From: Macrobrachium rosenbergii
Taxonomy: Eukaryota > Arthropoda > Malacostraca > Decapoda > Palaemonidae
Length of the DNA stretch: 64,000 nt
Reading direction: 5' to 3'
NCBI RefSeq assembly: GCF_040412425.1
Contig: NC_089784.1
Coordinates: forward strand, 38,935,570-38,999,569
Position numbers and translations under genes: made by a program. Shown here piece by piece: positions 10,504-23,982 of this stretch (within the stretch, counting starts at the first letter, position 1; each line of letters begins with the position of its first letter). Below the pieces are notes generated by a model that was not told the DNA's origin, did not search any database, and saw only the letters and a list, made by a program, of their open reading frames with translations.

Positions 10504-11190
10504 AATGCAGTGATTTGGTTCAGGATATGAGAGCATTCTATAAGATCAGGAAGGGACAGAGTTCCATGGGGGATTATAGCTCCCAACTATTTGATGCAGC
10601 ATTGGACTTTGTGGAGAAATTGAAAGGTTGGAGCTGGGTATCTGGTGATTTTATATTGCTAGAGAATTTTCAGAGGTTACTGCATTTCTCCTGGTTTTTG
10701 AATGAGGTCCCAGAGGACTTGTGAGCAGTTTTGATGGCTTGGTAGAGCCTGTCTGATGAATCATTTATTTTTACCCAAGTTAAAAAGCACATGTCGAAAT
10801 GTCCGGCGGTAGACAGCACATTTTTCAACTGGATGCCAAGAGTCATGATGGGTGGTCAGAGGAACCTTTCACAGTGAGAATCAGGCTTTGCTTCCGGTGG
10901 GTTTTGTGCTAAAGTAGAGAGTGATAGGAAGTCTATGGATCAAACACCACAGTTTCGTTGTTTCAATTGTAGTAGGTTGGGTCACTCGGAGAAATTCTGG
11001 AGAGTTAAATACTGTGGGGGGCGTAGGAGCTCTACTCATTCTTGGAGGTTTTGTCTGTTGCTCAAAAAGAGTAATTTTAGGCCAGTAACCCCGAATTTTG
11101 GTGGTAGCTATAGGAAAGCTCCTCAGGAGAGAGATCTAAAGAAGCCTAAAAATATCTCCTGAGATCTAAAGAAGCCTAAAAATAGACAAT
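10504..11190 (+). pseudogene. Gypsy gag, 3' piece
   Basis: Continues the frame interrupted at 8622: CSDLVQDMRAFYKIRKGQSS, then LFDAALDFVEKLKGW. A tga-rich stretch lies near 10720-10930. Next comes a zinc-knuckle region, CFNCSRLGHSEKFW, in which the last cysteine of CX2CX4HX4C is replaced by tryptophan. A 24-bp segment is duplicated (11131-11154 and 11161-11184), bringing a stop at 11161. Gag would bind element RNA; this one is disabled at several points. Confidence 0.75.
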
Positions 11191-11192
11191 TT

Positions 11193-11560
11193 TTGGAGGG
11201 CAGAGCACCCAAAAGGGAAAGGATAGGGGAACCAAAGCCTGTGGTGAAGGGGGCTGTAACTGGGTCTAGTATTTTGATTTCTGTAGATACGGGTGCATCA
11301 ATCAGTTTAGTAGTCTATGATTTTTATCAGTCAATGTTTTCTCAGTATTGGCTAGAACATTCACAGGAGAGAGTGTGTGATGTTCAGGCTCATAAACTGG
11401 ATGTTGTGGGAATGGCGGATATTTGTTTTTTGCTGGAGAACCAATAAGGGAACCAGTTTTGGTGGTGAGAGGTGGTAACTTTGGTAATAAAGTTTTACTG
11501 GGGCATCCAGCATGTGCTAGGATCGGTATTTCTACATACCTAGTAAAGGAGGTATAACAA
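11193..11560 (+). pseudogene. Gypsy aspartic protease remnant
   Basis: The frame includes ILISVDTGASISLVVYDFY, the retroviral-type protease active site (DTGAS near 11286-11300), then KLDVVGMADICFLLEN before a taa at 11445-11447. Downstream, in a shifted frame, GNFGNKVLLGHPACARIG is the continuation of the same domain. It would cut the gag-pol polyprotein. Confidence 0.78.
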
Positions 11561-12205
11561 TTGGTGAAACTGGGTGTTGTATCCCGTATGTGGGTGTTGA
11601 TGAAATGAAGGGGGAATATATGTTATTGGGGATAATAAGGAAATAAGTGGGAATAATGAGGAAACTGTGGGAGATAATCAGTCATAGGGTGAAAGTGAGG
11701 CCCATAGTGAGGGGAAAAAGTGTTTAAAGGCGTTTTAGCGGAAGATGTAATTTTGGATCCAAGTATGGTTGGTCTGGCAAAAGTTAAGGTGAGTGATTTA
11801 AAGGTGAATAAACAGGTGTGTGTGGTGGAAGGTAGTGAGAAACTAAAGGGAGTGGTGAGTACAGTGTCAATAAATAAGGTATCAAATTAATGAGTCACAT
11901 GGGTAGAATTGTTAAACTGTAATATTTCAGTCAGGAGGCATCAGAGGGATACTTATACTGTAGACTTGGAGGAATGAAGAGAGGACACTGAATCAGTGGC
12001 ATTAATACGGGAACAAAATGGGTTTTTGGAGGATGAAATGGAGGTTATAAAGGAAATTTTTAGGAATCATTTGGGTGAGGCAGACTATAAAGAATACATA
12101 GAAGGGTTAGGTGAGGTGTTATCTTAATTTTCAGATGTTATTGCTCTGAAAGGAGATAAATTGGGGCAGACAGATGTGTTAGGAGCATCAGGTGCAGTTA
12201 GAGGG
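11561..12205 (+). pseudogene. Gypsy protease-RT linker, decayed
   Basis: G/A-rich, mostly broken frames joining protease and RT. No conserved domain is visible. Short readable pieces occur around 11980-12130. Confidence 0.4.
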
Positions 12206-13047
12206 GGGAAATAAAGCTTATTTATGTTCTGTCATATAGGATACCTTTCAAGATTAGGGAGCAAGTTGAGCAAGAGGTTAATAAGTGGGAGGAGGAAGGT
12301 ATAATTAGGCCTAGCTCATCACCGTTTAATTTCCCATTGTTGGTGGTGCCTAAGAAGGATGGTTCAATCCGTGTTTGTGTGGACTTTAGGAAACTGAATG
12401 AGAAGACCATTCCAGACAGGTATCCGGTGGTGTGATTGCCGGATTTATTTGTGGAGATTGGGGGTAAGAATATTTATTTGTTAATTGACCTCATGCAATG
12501 GTTTTTGCAGCTTCCATTGAATGAGGAGAATAGGAAGTTGACAGCTTTCTACTCCGAAGGGACATTATGAATTTACACAAATGCCTTTTGGTTTGTCAGG
12601 CAGTCCTATTACATTTACGAGGTTAGTGAATACTGTCTTGCACGGGAAGGGGAAAAATGTGTTTGTTTATATGGATGTCATTTTCATTGCTACGTATTCT
12701 ATATAGGAACATTTAGAAGTACTTAGGGAAATCCTTAAGAGGCTTGGAATGGCAGTCTAAAGGTTAAACTAGCCAAATGTGATTTTTTGAAGAGACAATA
12801 TTTTGGACATGTCATTTAGAATGGTGTTCGAGTGAACGATGTGGTCAGATTGTGGATTTCCCTACTCCCAAGACTAAGGAATAGGTCCGCTCATTCATGG
12901 GAATGGCGGGGTTTTTCCATAGATTCGTGAGAGGTTTTTCTACGTTGTCAACACCTTTGATGGATGTATTGAGGGATGATGTACAGTTTTCATGGGGTGA
13001 GGCTTAACAAGTGGCTTTTCAGAAAGTCAAGGAGGCCATGGTTTTGC
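12206..13047 (+). pseudogene. Gypsy reverse transcriptase remnant
   Basis: RT begins with SYRIPFKIREQVEQEV, then LLVVPKKDGSIRVCVDFRKL, LLIDLMQWFLQLPLNEENRK and, after a one-base insertion near 12563, FTQMPFGLSGSPITFTRLV. The catalytic box reads FVYMDVIFIAT, so YxDD has become YMDV (12668-12679). The thumb/connection continues as MGMAGFFHRFVRGFSTLSTP and FQKVKEAMVL up to about 13047. In-frame stops occur at 12433, 12702, 12758 and 13004. The homology then breaks at the MADF-bearing insert. Confidence 0.88.
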
Positions 13048-13497
13048 TGATTACCTTCCTTCACACAACCAAATATGGCCTAAAGTGTTCTACTGCTATT
13101 ATAAAACTAAACAGTGACTACATAAAAACAATACACAAACCTGCATCATGAATTCCTTCTACATGTGGAAAACGCTTCTTGAAGTTCCTTGGCCATACAA
13201 GTACTTTTTAAGGGTTTTCTTGTTGTAGGAAGGATCCCTTGGATTCCACAGGATTGGTCGCGATCTCACTTTTTCAATAAGGCTCTCCTCAATCTCAAAT
13301 GTCCATTGAACAGGCATGATGATGTTCTGCAGCTCGGACACGTGAACGTCGGCCGTCGAACGAATGTAAACAAATGCTGGCGATTTCATCCAGCAGTGAT
13401 GGGTGTATGCGAATCGGGTTTTGCTGGACGTACTGAGCACTTGTTCAGCAAATGCTGGGAGAACGGAGCCGTGCTGCATGAAAATTCGGCCGTGTAA
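13048..13497 (-). pseudogene. Captured MADF-domain fragment inside the Gypsy RNase H
   Basis: This 450-bp block is unrelated to Gypsy and replaces the N-terminal part of RNase H. On the minus strand, an ATG at 13317 begins MPVQWTFEIEESLIEKVRS and continues RPILWNPRDPSYNKKTLKK, the first half of a MADF (Myb/SANT-like) DNA-binding domain. After KK the domain continues only in a shifted frame (WPRNFKKRFPHV), indicating a frameshift near 13205. MADF genes occur as host transcription regulators and as accessory proteins of PIF/Harbinger transposons; either could be the donor. No target duplication is evident. Confidence 0.7.
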
Positions 13498-14011
13498 TAG
13501 CCCCTTTACGGATCATAAGCCATTGTTGGATCTTTTTAATAAGCCTCATCTGTCTCTTAAAAGGGCTAGATGGTTTTTGACAATTAGCGATTTTGATGCT
13601 AAGCTCAAGTACATTGAGGGTAAACATAATGTGGTAGCAGATGCTCTTAGTAGGAATTTTGTGGAACCAGGGGGTGAGCATGTGTATACTGTAACTGGCG
13701 AGTGTGTGGATTGGGATATTAGTTTGATGGAGAAGAAAGAAGATGAAGATAGGGTTTTAGCAGACACAAAGGCATTTCTTAGAGTGGAGTTAGTGAGAAA
13801 GGGTTATAGATTGCCTTATTCAGGTCTGGAGTTGGAGGGTAATTTGTTGGTAAGGAGAATTAAATATAACCTGAGGAGTAGTGAGGATAAGGGTGATACG
13901 ACACAGATCATGGTTCCAAAAGAATTAATTCCAGTGGTTTTGGAGATAGTGCATTGTAAATTTGGTAGTCCACATTTGGGGATTGAGAAGATGTATCAGA
14001 GTACGCGATAG
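13498..14011 (+). pseudogene. Gypsy RNase H C-terminus and integrase N-terminus
   Basis: Resumes with FTDHKPLLDLFNKPHLSLKR and IEGKHNVVADALSRNF, the end of Gypsy RNase H. The integrase zinc-binding region follows: IVHCKFGSPHLGIEKMYQ supplies the two histidines. A frameshift near 13998 moves the frame so that the CX2C pair (CSVCNSCQ) lies in the next piece. Confidence 0.85.
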
Positions 14012-14343
14012 GTTTTTCTGGAAAAACATGTTTTCTTTAGCCGAGATATTTGTGAAGGGATGTTCTGTGTGTAATTCGTGTCAACCAGTGAGGGTTATGT
14101 CGTGTAGAATGGGGTCTTTTCCTACCCCTAGTAGGCCATTTGAGAGGGTTCATATGGGCCTTTTGATGAACTTTTACGGGTCAGGATTTGGACATAAGCA
14201 TCTGTTGGTGATTATAGATGAGTTAACGAGGTTCGTGGAGATTTTTCTGCTAAAGAATAAGATGGCGGATGAGGTTGCACGGTGACATTTTTTAATGGGT
14301 ATATTTGTAGATATGGGGTCCCGGAGATACTCATCACTGATAG
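13995..14343 (+). pseudogene. Gypsy integrase core, first part
   Basis: Contains VRDRFFWKNMFSLAEIF, GCSVCNSCQP and FERVHMGLLMNFYGSGFGHK followed by LLVIIDELTRFVEIF. The first catalytic aspartate of the DDE triad normally sits where VHMG reads glycine (codon ggc, 14157-14159), an apparent D to G change. The core is then split at its second aspartate (ITDS) by a SINE. Confidence 0.85.
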
Positions 14344-14625
14344 CAAGTTCCTCATTGGACGGGTCGATATCGTTCTCGGCTAGCACTGTGCTGGGCCCGC
14401 GTTCGATTCACCGGCCGGCCAATGAAGAATTAGAGGAATTTATTTCTGGTGATAGAAATTCATATCTCGCTATAATGTGGTTCGGATTCCACAATAAGCT
14501 GTAGGTCCCGTTGCTAGGTAACCAATTGGTTCTTAGCCACGTAAAATAAGTCTAATCCTTCGGGCCAGCTCTAGGAGAGCTGTTAATCAGCTCAGTGGTC
14601 TGGTTAAACTAAGGTATACTTAACT
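14344..14625 (+). mobile_element. tRNA-derived SINE inserted in integrase
   Basis: 282-bp insertion flanked by a perfect 13-bp target duplication TCATCACTGATAG (14331-14343 and 14626-14638). The head has a B-box-like GCGTTCGATTCAC, and the body includes GTTGCTAGGTAACCAATTGG and GGTCTGGTTAAACTAAGG, ending ATACTTAACT. The same family occurs at 26236-26471 and, inverted, at 32721-32987. Pol III transcription is expected for such elements. Confidence 0.9.
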
Positions 14626-14638
14626 TCATCACTGATAG

Positions 14639-15245
14639 TGGGAGAGAATTTATGAATAGAAGGTTAGAGTGTCTTGTGGAAGTTATGGGGATACAGAAAG
14701 TAAATATTCTTCCGTATAGGCCAGAAGCTTGTGTGAGTGTGCTAACAGAAAAGTGCTCGAAGCTCTTAGAGTTACAGTGGGTGGTAATGATAAGAATTGG
14801 GATAGAGATATAGATATGGTTAGACATGGCATAAATACAGTGGTTAGTGACATGATTGGTGTCTCTCCCGTCGAGGCAATATTTGTTTATCCATTTCAGG
14901 GTGCATTTGATTTGTTGTTGAAACCTTCACGTTGTGACGATACAGTTACATCATTAATTGCTACAGCTAAAGAGAGACAAGCACATCTTGGTAGAAATTT
15001 GGAGTCAAAGACTCGAGAAATGGTCGTGAGAAGTAATGCGAAATCGGATGGTGTAAGAGTTGCAGTTGGGGCTAAGGTATTTTTGAAGATCAATGTCAGA
15101 AGTGACTTGAATTATAAGTTGGATCCCAAATTTGATGGGCTGTTTCGGGTTATAGAAGAGAAAAGGGGAAGTAGGTTCACAGTTTAGAATGAAGACACAG
15201 GGGTGACGAGGTTAATACAAGTTTCTAAGAATAAGAGAACACTTT
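14639..15245 (+). pseudogene. Gypsy integrase core, second part, and C-terminus
   Basis: Picks up with GREFMNRRLECLVEVMGI and QKVNILPYRPEA. After a frame change at about 14730, CECANRKVLEALRVTVGG supplies the catalytic glutamate region. KNWDRDIDMVRHGINT, GVSPVEAIF and the C-terminal VAVGAKVFLKINVRSDLN, LDPKFDGLFRVIEE follow. A stop at 15185-15187 breaks the tail. The domain order is that of Ty3/Gypsy. Confidence 0.85.
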
Positions 15246-15249
15246 AATG

Positions 15250-16007
15250 GTTTGGGATAATGAGTTTTGAAATGTGTCGGATCCTTTAACACGTTTGTTT
15301 TCGGAATTTAGAGTTACAGCTGACAGAACTCAGGGCACTATTAAAGAGACATTTATGTGGTTTCCAGACACGAAACTGAATGGTAATAAACTTACGTGTG
15401 GTAGAACCGAGAGATGTAAAAGCGTGGTTCCTTTAGTTGTGGGGGGCGATGGCACTGACCGTAGCAGCAATTGGTGGGGTAGCAATTACGAGCCTGATGA
15501 AGGTCGAGGAGTTGGAGGCTGAAGTAGCTAATCAGGGGAGGGTCCTGGAAAAGTTAAGTGGTAGTAATGTAGAATTACGTGAGCATTTTGATGATTTGAG
15601 GAAGACGTTCAATGTGTTACAAGTTATGGTTTGGGGTGACCTAAGTTTGACAACTACTTTCTTTACAATACATACTACAATTTTAAATATTGAGAAAGAG
15701 ACTAAATCACTGCTGGCAGAGATCCAGTCTCAAGTGAAAGTGGTAATAGCAACATCGGAATGGTGTATTTCTGAAGATATTTTACCTTTGGTGATGTTAG
15801 AATCAGTTTTGAAGAATGGGGCTTATAAATTGGAGTCCAATATCATTTTTACTGGTAGTGATTTATATATACTGTAGGTACTATGGGATAATAAAAGTAT
15901 GTTTATCAGACTGGGGGTTATTAGTGAAGATACCTACCAGCAAGAAGGATCCATTTCCTTTTCCTAGTACATATATTAATAGTGTAGTGATGTTAGAGGG
16001 ACTAAAG
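15250..16007 (+). pseudogene. Env-like region of Gypsy element, N-terminal and fusion part
   Basis: A third reading region follows integrase, in the position of env in errantivirus-type Gypsy elements. Open pieces are 15274-15522, 15437-15877 and 15816-16007. The second contains a hydrophobic stretch, ALTVAAIGGVAITSL, followed by a heptad-like segment (VEELEAEV, VLEKLSGSNVELREHF). That order resembles a fusion peptide plus coiled coil in class I membrane-fusion proteins. I see no signal peptide and cannot name a family. It is broken by at least two frameshifts and by a hAT fragment at 16008. Confidence 0.55.
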
Positions 16008-16056
16008 CAGTGGTTCCCAACCTTACTAACTAAAAAAATATCAGATGTATTTTATC

Positions 16057-16093
<37 letters not shown>

Positions 16094-16530
16094 TCTTCTG
16101 CCAGGACGAGTTTCGTGCACAAGATCTTGAAGAATTCTGGGTTAATATGCGTGGAGCATACCCCAACTGAGCACCAATGCATTGAAAATCCTCATTCTGT
16201 TTTCCACAACCTACCTTTGTGAGTCAGGATTTTCTACTTTACTCACAATCAAGCCCAAAGTTTAAACCGACTGGAGGTGGAATGTGACATACGTTGCGCA
16301 GCCAAAACTAGCCCTGATATTGATACACTGGTGCACAAGAAGCAGCCTCAACCTTCTCACTAATTCAATTTTGAAGGAAGAATAAACAAAAGTCCTTTTA
16401 ATTTGCTACTAGTACATAACCGCTCTCTATCTAACTATTTGTTTATCAGTGTTTGTCTATAATGGAAAAATAAATTAGTAGGTGTGTTTTAACTACTCTT
16501 TCCCTCAGAAGGGGGAAATCTGGAGGGTTG
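16008..16530 (+). mobile_element. hAT transposon remnant (ZBED/FAM200-like) inside env
   Basis: Starts with CAGTGGTTCCCAACCTT, the classic hAT terminal inverted repeat, then a (GA)n run (16057-16087). From about 16129 to 16363 it reads as the C-terminal hAT transposase region: EEFWVNMRGAYP, TYLCESGFSTLLTIKPK, CDIRCAAKTSPDID, in frames changing near 16150 and 16264. No matching 3' terminal repeat is visible, so the right end is approximate. Dead, internally deleted copy. Confidence 0.78.
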
Positions 16531-16539
16531 CACTGGGTG

Positions 16540-17141
16540 CAGGGGGATGTATATGGAATAGGATGTATAAGTTTCAGTCATTGATTATAAGTTTAGGTGT
16601 ATATTAGTTCATAATAAATATATTTGTGACAACAAGGGATTTGTCTTGAGGGATATTATCTTAGAGGGTTGTGAGTTTGAGTTGACACACGACATGAATG
16701 TTACACAATATGGATTTAAACTGGCCCGTAGTGATTATAAGATAATGTCATTAGAAACAACTTCGGCGATATATTGTCACAGATGCAGGTTGACGAGGCT
16801 ATGTTTTAATGAGTCGATATCGTTCATCTTGTAGGAGTCTCAGCTGTTCGACAAAGCGTGCGTGATAGTCTCATGTCTGTAATTACCATGGGGCTATGGA
16901 ATTACCAGTCTTACTGGAGGTTACAACATTGCTGCCGTTGAACCGGATGGAGTACATGGTCTATATAGAGTGGATTAGCAGCAATAAGTTCGTCTTCCCA
17001 GGCGTCCTTGCTGTGTTACTTGTAATTATGGTTATCATGGTTGTAGCTACTATCCTGAAATGCAGGAATCTTTGCTGCTTCAAGGCGAGGCAGTCCCCAC
17101 AAGTGCAAATGACAGTGAATCATGAAACTGCCCCATTGTGA
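16540..17141 (+). pseudogene. Env-like region, C-terminal part with transmembrane segment
   Basis: Open pieces 16646-16834 and 16896-17141 continue after the hAT insert. The last ends in a strong membrane segment, FVFPGVLAVLLVIMVIMVV, followed by a cysteine-rich juxtamembrane stretch (KCRNLCCFK) and a short tail ending in a tga at 17139-17141. A C-terminal membrane anchor with a short cytoplasmic tail is expected of an envelope glycoprotein. A tag at 16832-16834 separates the two pieces. Confidence 0.6.
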
Positions 17142-17213
17142 TTGAATAAGTGCACTTCAGGTCGAGGACGACCTGTATGTAGGTGGCCGAGCCCTATTAA
17201 ATTGGGGATGGGG
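17142..17213 (+). promoter_or_regulatory. Polypurine-tract-bearing spacer before 3' LTR
   Basis: Ends in TTGGGGATGGGG directly before TGTGAAG, the likely plus-strand priming site of the Gypsy element. Confidence 0.5.
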
Positions 17214-17936
17214 TGTGAAGGTATGTGTGACATACGAACTTGTTGGTGATGTTCAGCCGTTTTGCAGCTGGAAGTATGTTTGTTTAATAAGTCCGATCTG
17301 GTGCATTCTCAGAGCTTGTGGGTCGTTGGTGACGTGTCCAAGAATGGAAGTTTCCATCTTAGTGGGATTGGAAGGCATGGAATCTTTTGATCCAGTGTGT
17401 ATGTCGGATTATTTGGTGTGTTAAACGGAATTGTGCGTCAGTGTGTGCATTACAAAAACGCTCAGTGCAAAGGGCTCTAGTGGAAAATTGTTCATTCTTT
17501 GGTGAGAGTCCAGACTGAAGGGACAAATTGAAACACGTTGGAAATCAGAATTCCCTGTTGCTGAAAATGACTGAGTAGAAACTTAGGAAAATTACTAATC
17601 TTTATGACTTTGCATGACAGATCTGATTGGTTTGCAGTGATTAATGCTTGCCTTTATTTGATATTTTTATTGTGCACGTTATGTGTTATGAAATGTGGTC
17701 TAATGGGCATTGTTTTGTCCCTTGCAGAATGTTTCAAGTGAGGCAGAACATTAATATGTCCTATAGGCCCTCGTGGAAATCAAACTGGGGGCAGAAGTGA
17801 CAGCTTAATTTGGTTTGGGATATAGCATAATTAGGAATAACTACCTAACATGCATGATTTTTCATTTATCTGTCCTTTGTTAGATTTGCATAATAAATGT
17901 CCATTTTTTTGTATTCTGGGGTTTGATTCACTCACA
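17214..17936 (+). repeat. Probable 3' LTR of env-bearing Gypsy element
   Basis: 723 bp from TGTGAAGG, right after a purine tract, to ATTCACTCACA, giving TGTGA...TCACA ends. It includes AATAAA at 17892-17897, about 40 bp from the end. No second copy is present upstream in the window, so the boundaries rest on end motifs alone. Confidence 0.5.
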
Positions 17937-17949
17937 CTTAGGTTAGTTT

Positions 17950-17952
<3 letters not shown>

Positions 17953-17993
<41 letters not shown>
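17953..17993. repeat. (GA)n microsatellite
   Basis: About 20 GA units just outside the probable 3' LTR. Confidence 0.95.
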
Positions 17994-17999
<6 letters not shown>

Positions 18000-18124
18000 G
18001 CTGTTGGAGGAATCTTCGGTCATGAGCAACCAATGTTGCCAACCGTTTCAAAGGTAAGTTCTCCTGCCCTTGAGTGGGGATGTGGGGGATAATAGTTGTC
18101 AGATAACCTGATAACACACACACA

Positions 18125-19829
<1,705 letters not shown>

Positions 19830-20335
19830 TTGCTATGGCCGCCTCTTCGGAACTATCTGAGGTACACATTTGAAAGATTCATTAGACCTAACAGAAAAAT
19901 CAAACGGCATCACGATCAATCCTGCTTCCGAGAAGCAAGCGTTGATGTTCTTCCTTTACTTAGAAAGTTGCCTACTGAATCGGTATTATCATTAATTTGT
20001 AAATTTTGGAATAAACTAAATTATGCAATTATGACTGAAGTTCATTTTGAACAGGAATCACAACAGGTAATCCTCTTTCACCAGTTCTCTCAAATCTGTA
20101 TATGGACTTGAAAAAAAAAGGAATTATCCCCAAGATTATTCAAATACCTGTACCATGGTTTCGGTATGTAGGCGATATTTTGGCTAGTATACCTAAAGTC
20201 ATAGATGTAAGTAACCTCTTGGAGAAGCTGCATGAACAAATCCTGTCAATATTTATACTCCAGAAATAAAAAGATGGTGTTTACCCCTTTTTAGACATAC
20301 CTAGCAGACGTGAACATTTTCAGTAAATATTGAGT

Positions 20336-20345
<10 letters not shown>
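19830..20345 (+). pseudogene. Penelope-like element reverse transcriptase fragment
   Basis: The frame 19830-20110 contains LPLLRKLPTESVLSLICKFW. A one-base shift then gives ITTGNPLSPVLSNLYMDL, the GNPLSP box diagnostic of Penelope-like RTs. Next comes FRYVGDILASIPKVIDVSNL, where the usual YVDD reads YVGD, and finally FLDIPSRREHF. It is truncated at 20345 by a (CA)n(TA)n tract, so the GIY-YIG domain is missing. A short inverted copy of its end (about 20300-20342) recurs at 22505-22545. Confidence 0.8.

Positions 20346-20409
<64 letters not shown>
20338..20409. repeat. (CA)n(TA)n compound microsatellite
   Basis: CA repeats passing into TA repeats, between the Penelope fragment and the pogo-like element. 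Confidence 0.95.
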
Positions 20410-20412
<3 letters not shown>

Positions 20413-20414
20413 TA

Positions 20415-22604
<2,190 letters not shown>

Positions 22605-22771
22605 CATGTGTGTGTTTGTATGCATATTTATATATGATTTACTGAATGTACACTATTATTTAGGACATCATATTAGTATAATAATCTCTGTAGTCCCTTC
22701 AGTGTTCAAGCATTACCTGTTGTCAGTCCTGAATTCCTGGACAATGAACTACAGAACAGTAGAAAACAAAA

Positions 22772-23157
22772 AATATGCCGAAGATTCTTCGGCTCAATCT
22801 AGTTTTCTGTACAGCCGCTACAGCGTATAATCAAGGCCACCGAAAATAGATCTATCTTTCGGTGGTCTCGGTATAATGCTGTGTGAGCAGCGGCCCATGA
22901 AACTTTAACCAAGGCCCGGTGGTGGCCTATCCTATATCATTGCCAGAAGCATGATTATGGCAAACTTTAACCTTAAATAGATAAAAACTACTGAGGCTAG
23001 AGGGCTGCAATTTGGTATGTTTGATGACTGGAGGGTGGATGATCAGCATAACAATTTGCACCCTCTAGCCTCAGTAGTTTTTAAGATCTGAGGGCGGACA
23101 GAAAAAGTGCAGACGGACAAAGCTGGCGAGATAGTTTTCTTTTCAGAAAACTAAAAC
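22772..23157. mobile_element. Fold-back MITE-like repeat
   Basis: A compact non-coding repeat rich in hairpins: GCCGAAGATTCTTCGGC near 22777-22793, a perfect palindrome around ATAGATCTAT at 22839-22864, and a 31-bp inverted pair AAAACTACTGAGGCTAGAGG at 22983-23013 and 23052-23082. The ends carry TAGTTTTCTGTA and CAGAAAACTAAAA, approximate inverted repeats. I recognise this type as a common decapod repeat; the class is uncertain. Confidence 0.75.
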
Positions 23158-23893
23158 GGGACTTATCTTATTCAGCTCATATTTTAGATACTTGCTACAA
23201 TAAGGCAGTAAAGAATGACCAAAAGACACCCTTTGTTGGCCTTATTTCATCGACTTTGTCTCCAAATCAACGTTGAAAATATTCAGTGTTACTGTAATCT
23301 TTTCACGTGACAACACTAATAAACAAGCTGTGATTAATTCTTTCTGGGTCAGATAAGTAAGGAACTAAATAACAGAGTAAATGAACATCAAATACTCAGA
23401 ACTGACCAAAAGAATAATGCTGTTTTGGTGCACTTAAGTGAAAAATCACATAAGATCGGTTGATCCCATAGTAGTATAATTACAAATAATAAAAAATATT
23501 CTAACCAGAAATCTCTTAGAATCTGCATTAATATAACTGACAAATGAAAATGACATTGATTTAAACCCAGACGTATACTCCTTTGACCTCACTCTGTACA
23601 AGATGTTCGAAGGAGATTTAAATGAGAACTGAAGAATGTCAGTAATACTTGTTAATGCCCTTTGCCTTGCCTTCTTTTTATCCAAGTATCGGTGTTAATC
23701 CTAGCGAGCTGTTCCTTGCCTGAAGAGTTAATCCTAATGTAATGACCTTTGTACCCATCTGATATTAGCTGCTGTGTTTAAAACCGAGTAGTCTTTGTAA
23801 CGTTTTACTCCACTGTATACATGTAGTTTGCTAAAAAATTTGAAAATTCCTTAGAGCAATGGCGAAAGATGTTGCACGCCGTTGTTTCACTTT

Positions 23894-23896
<3 letters not shown>
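23158..23896. other. No gene recognised
   Basis: AT-rich, no supported coding sequence or repeat. Confidence 0.5.
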
Positions 23897-23979
<83 letters not shown>

Positions 23980-23982
23980 ATT
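23897..23982. repeat. (CA)n(TA)n microsatellite
   Basis: CA repeats followed by TA repeats. Confidence 0.95.

Noticed and set aside
16008..16530. Continuation of env coding
   Set aside because: Starts with a hAT terminal repeat and encodes hAT transposase C-terminal motifs, so it is an insertion.
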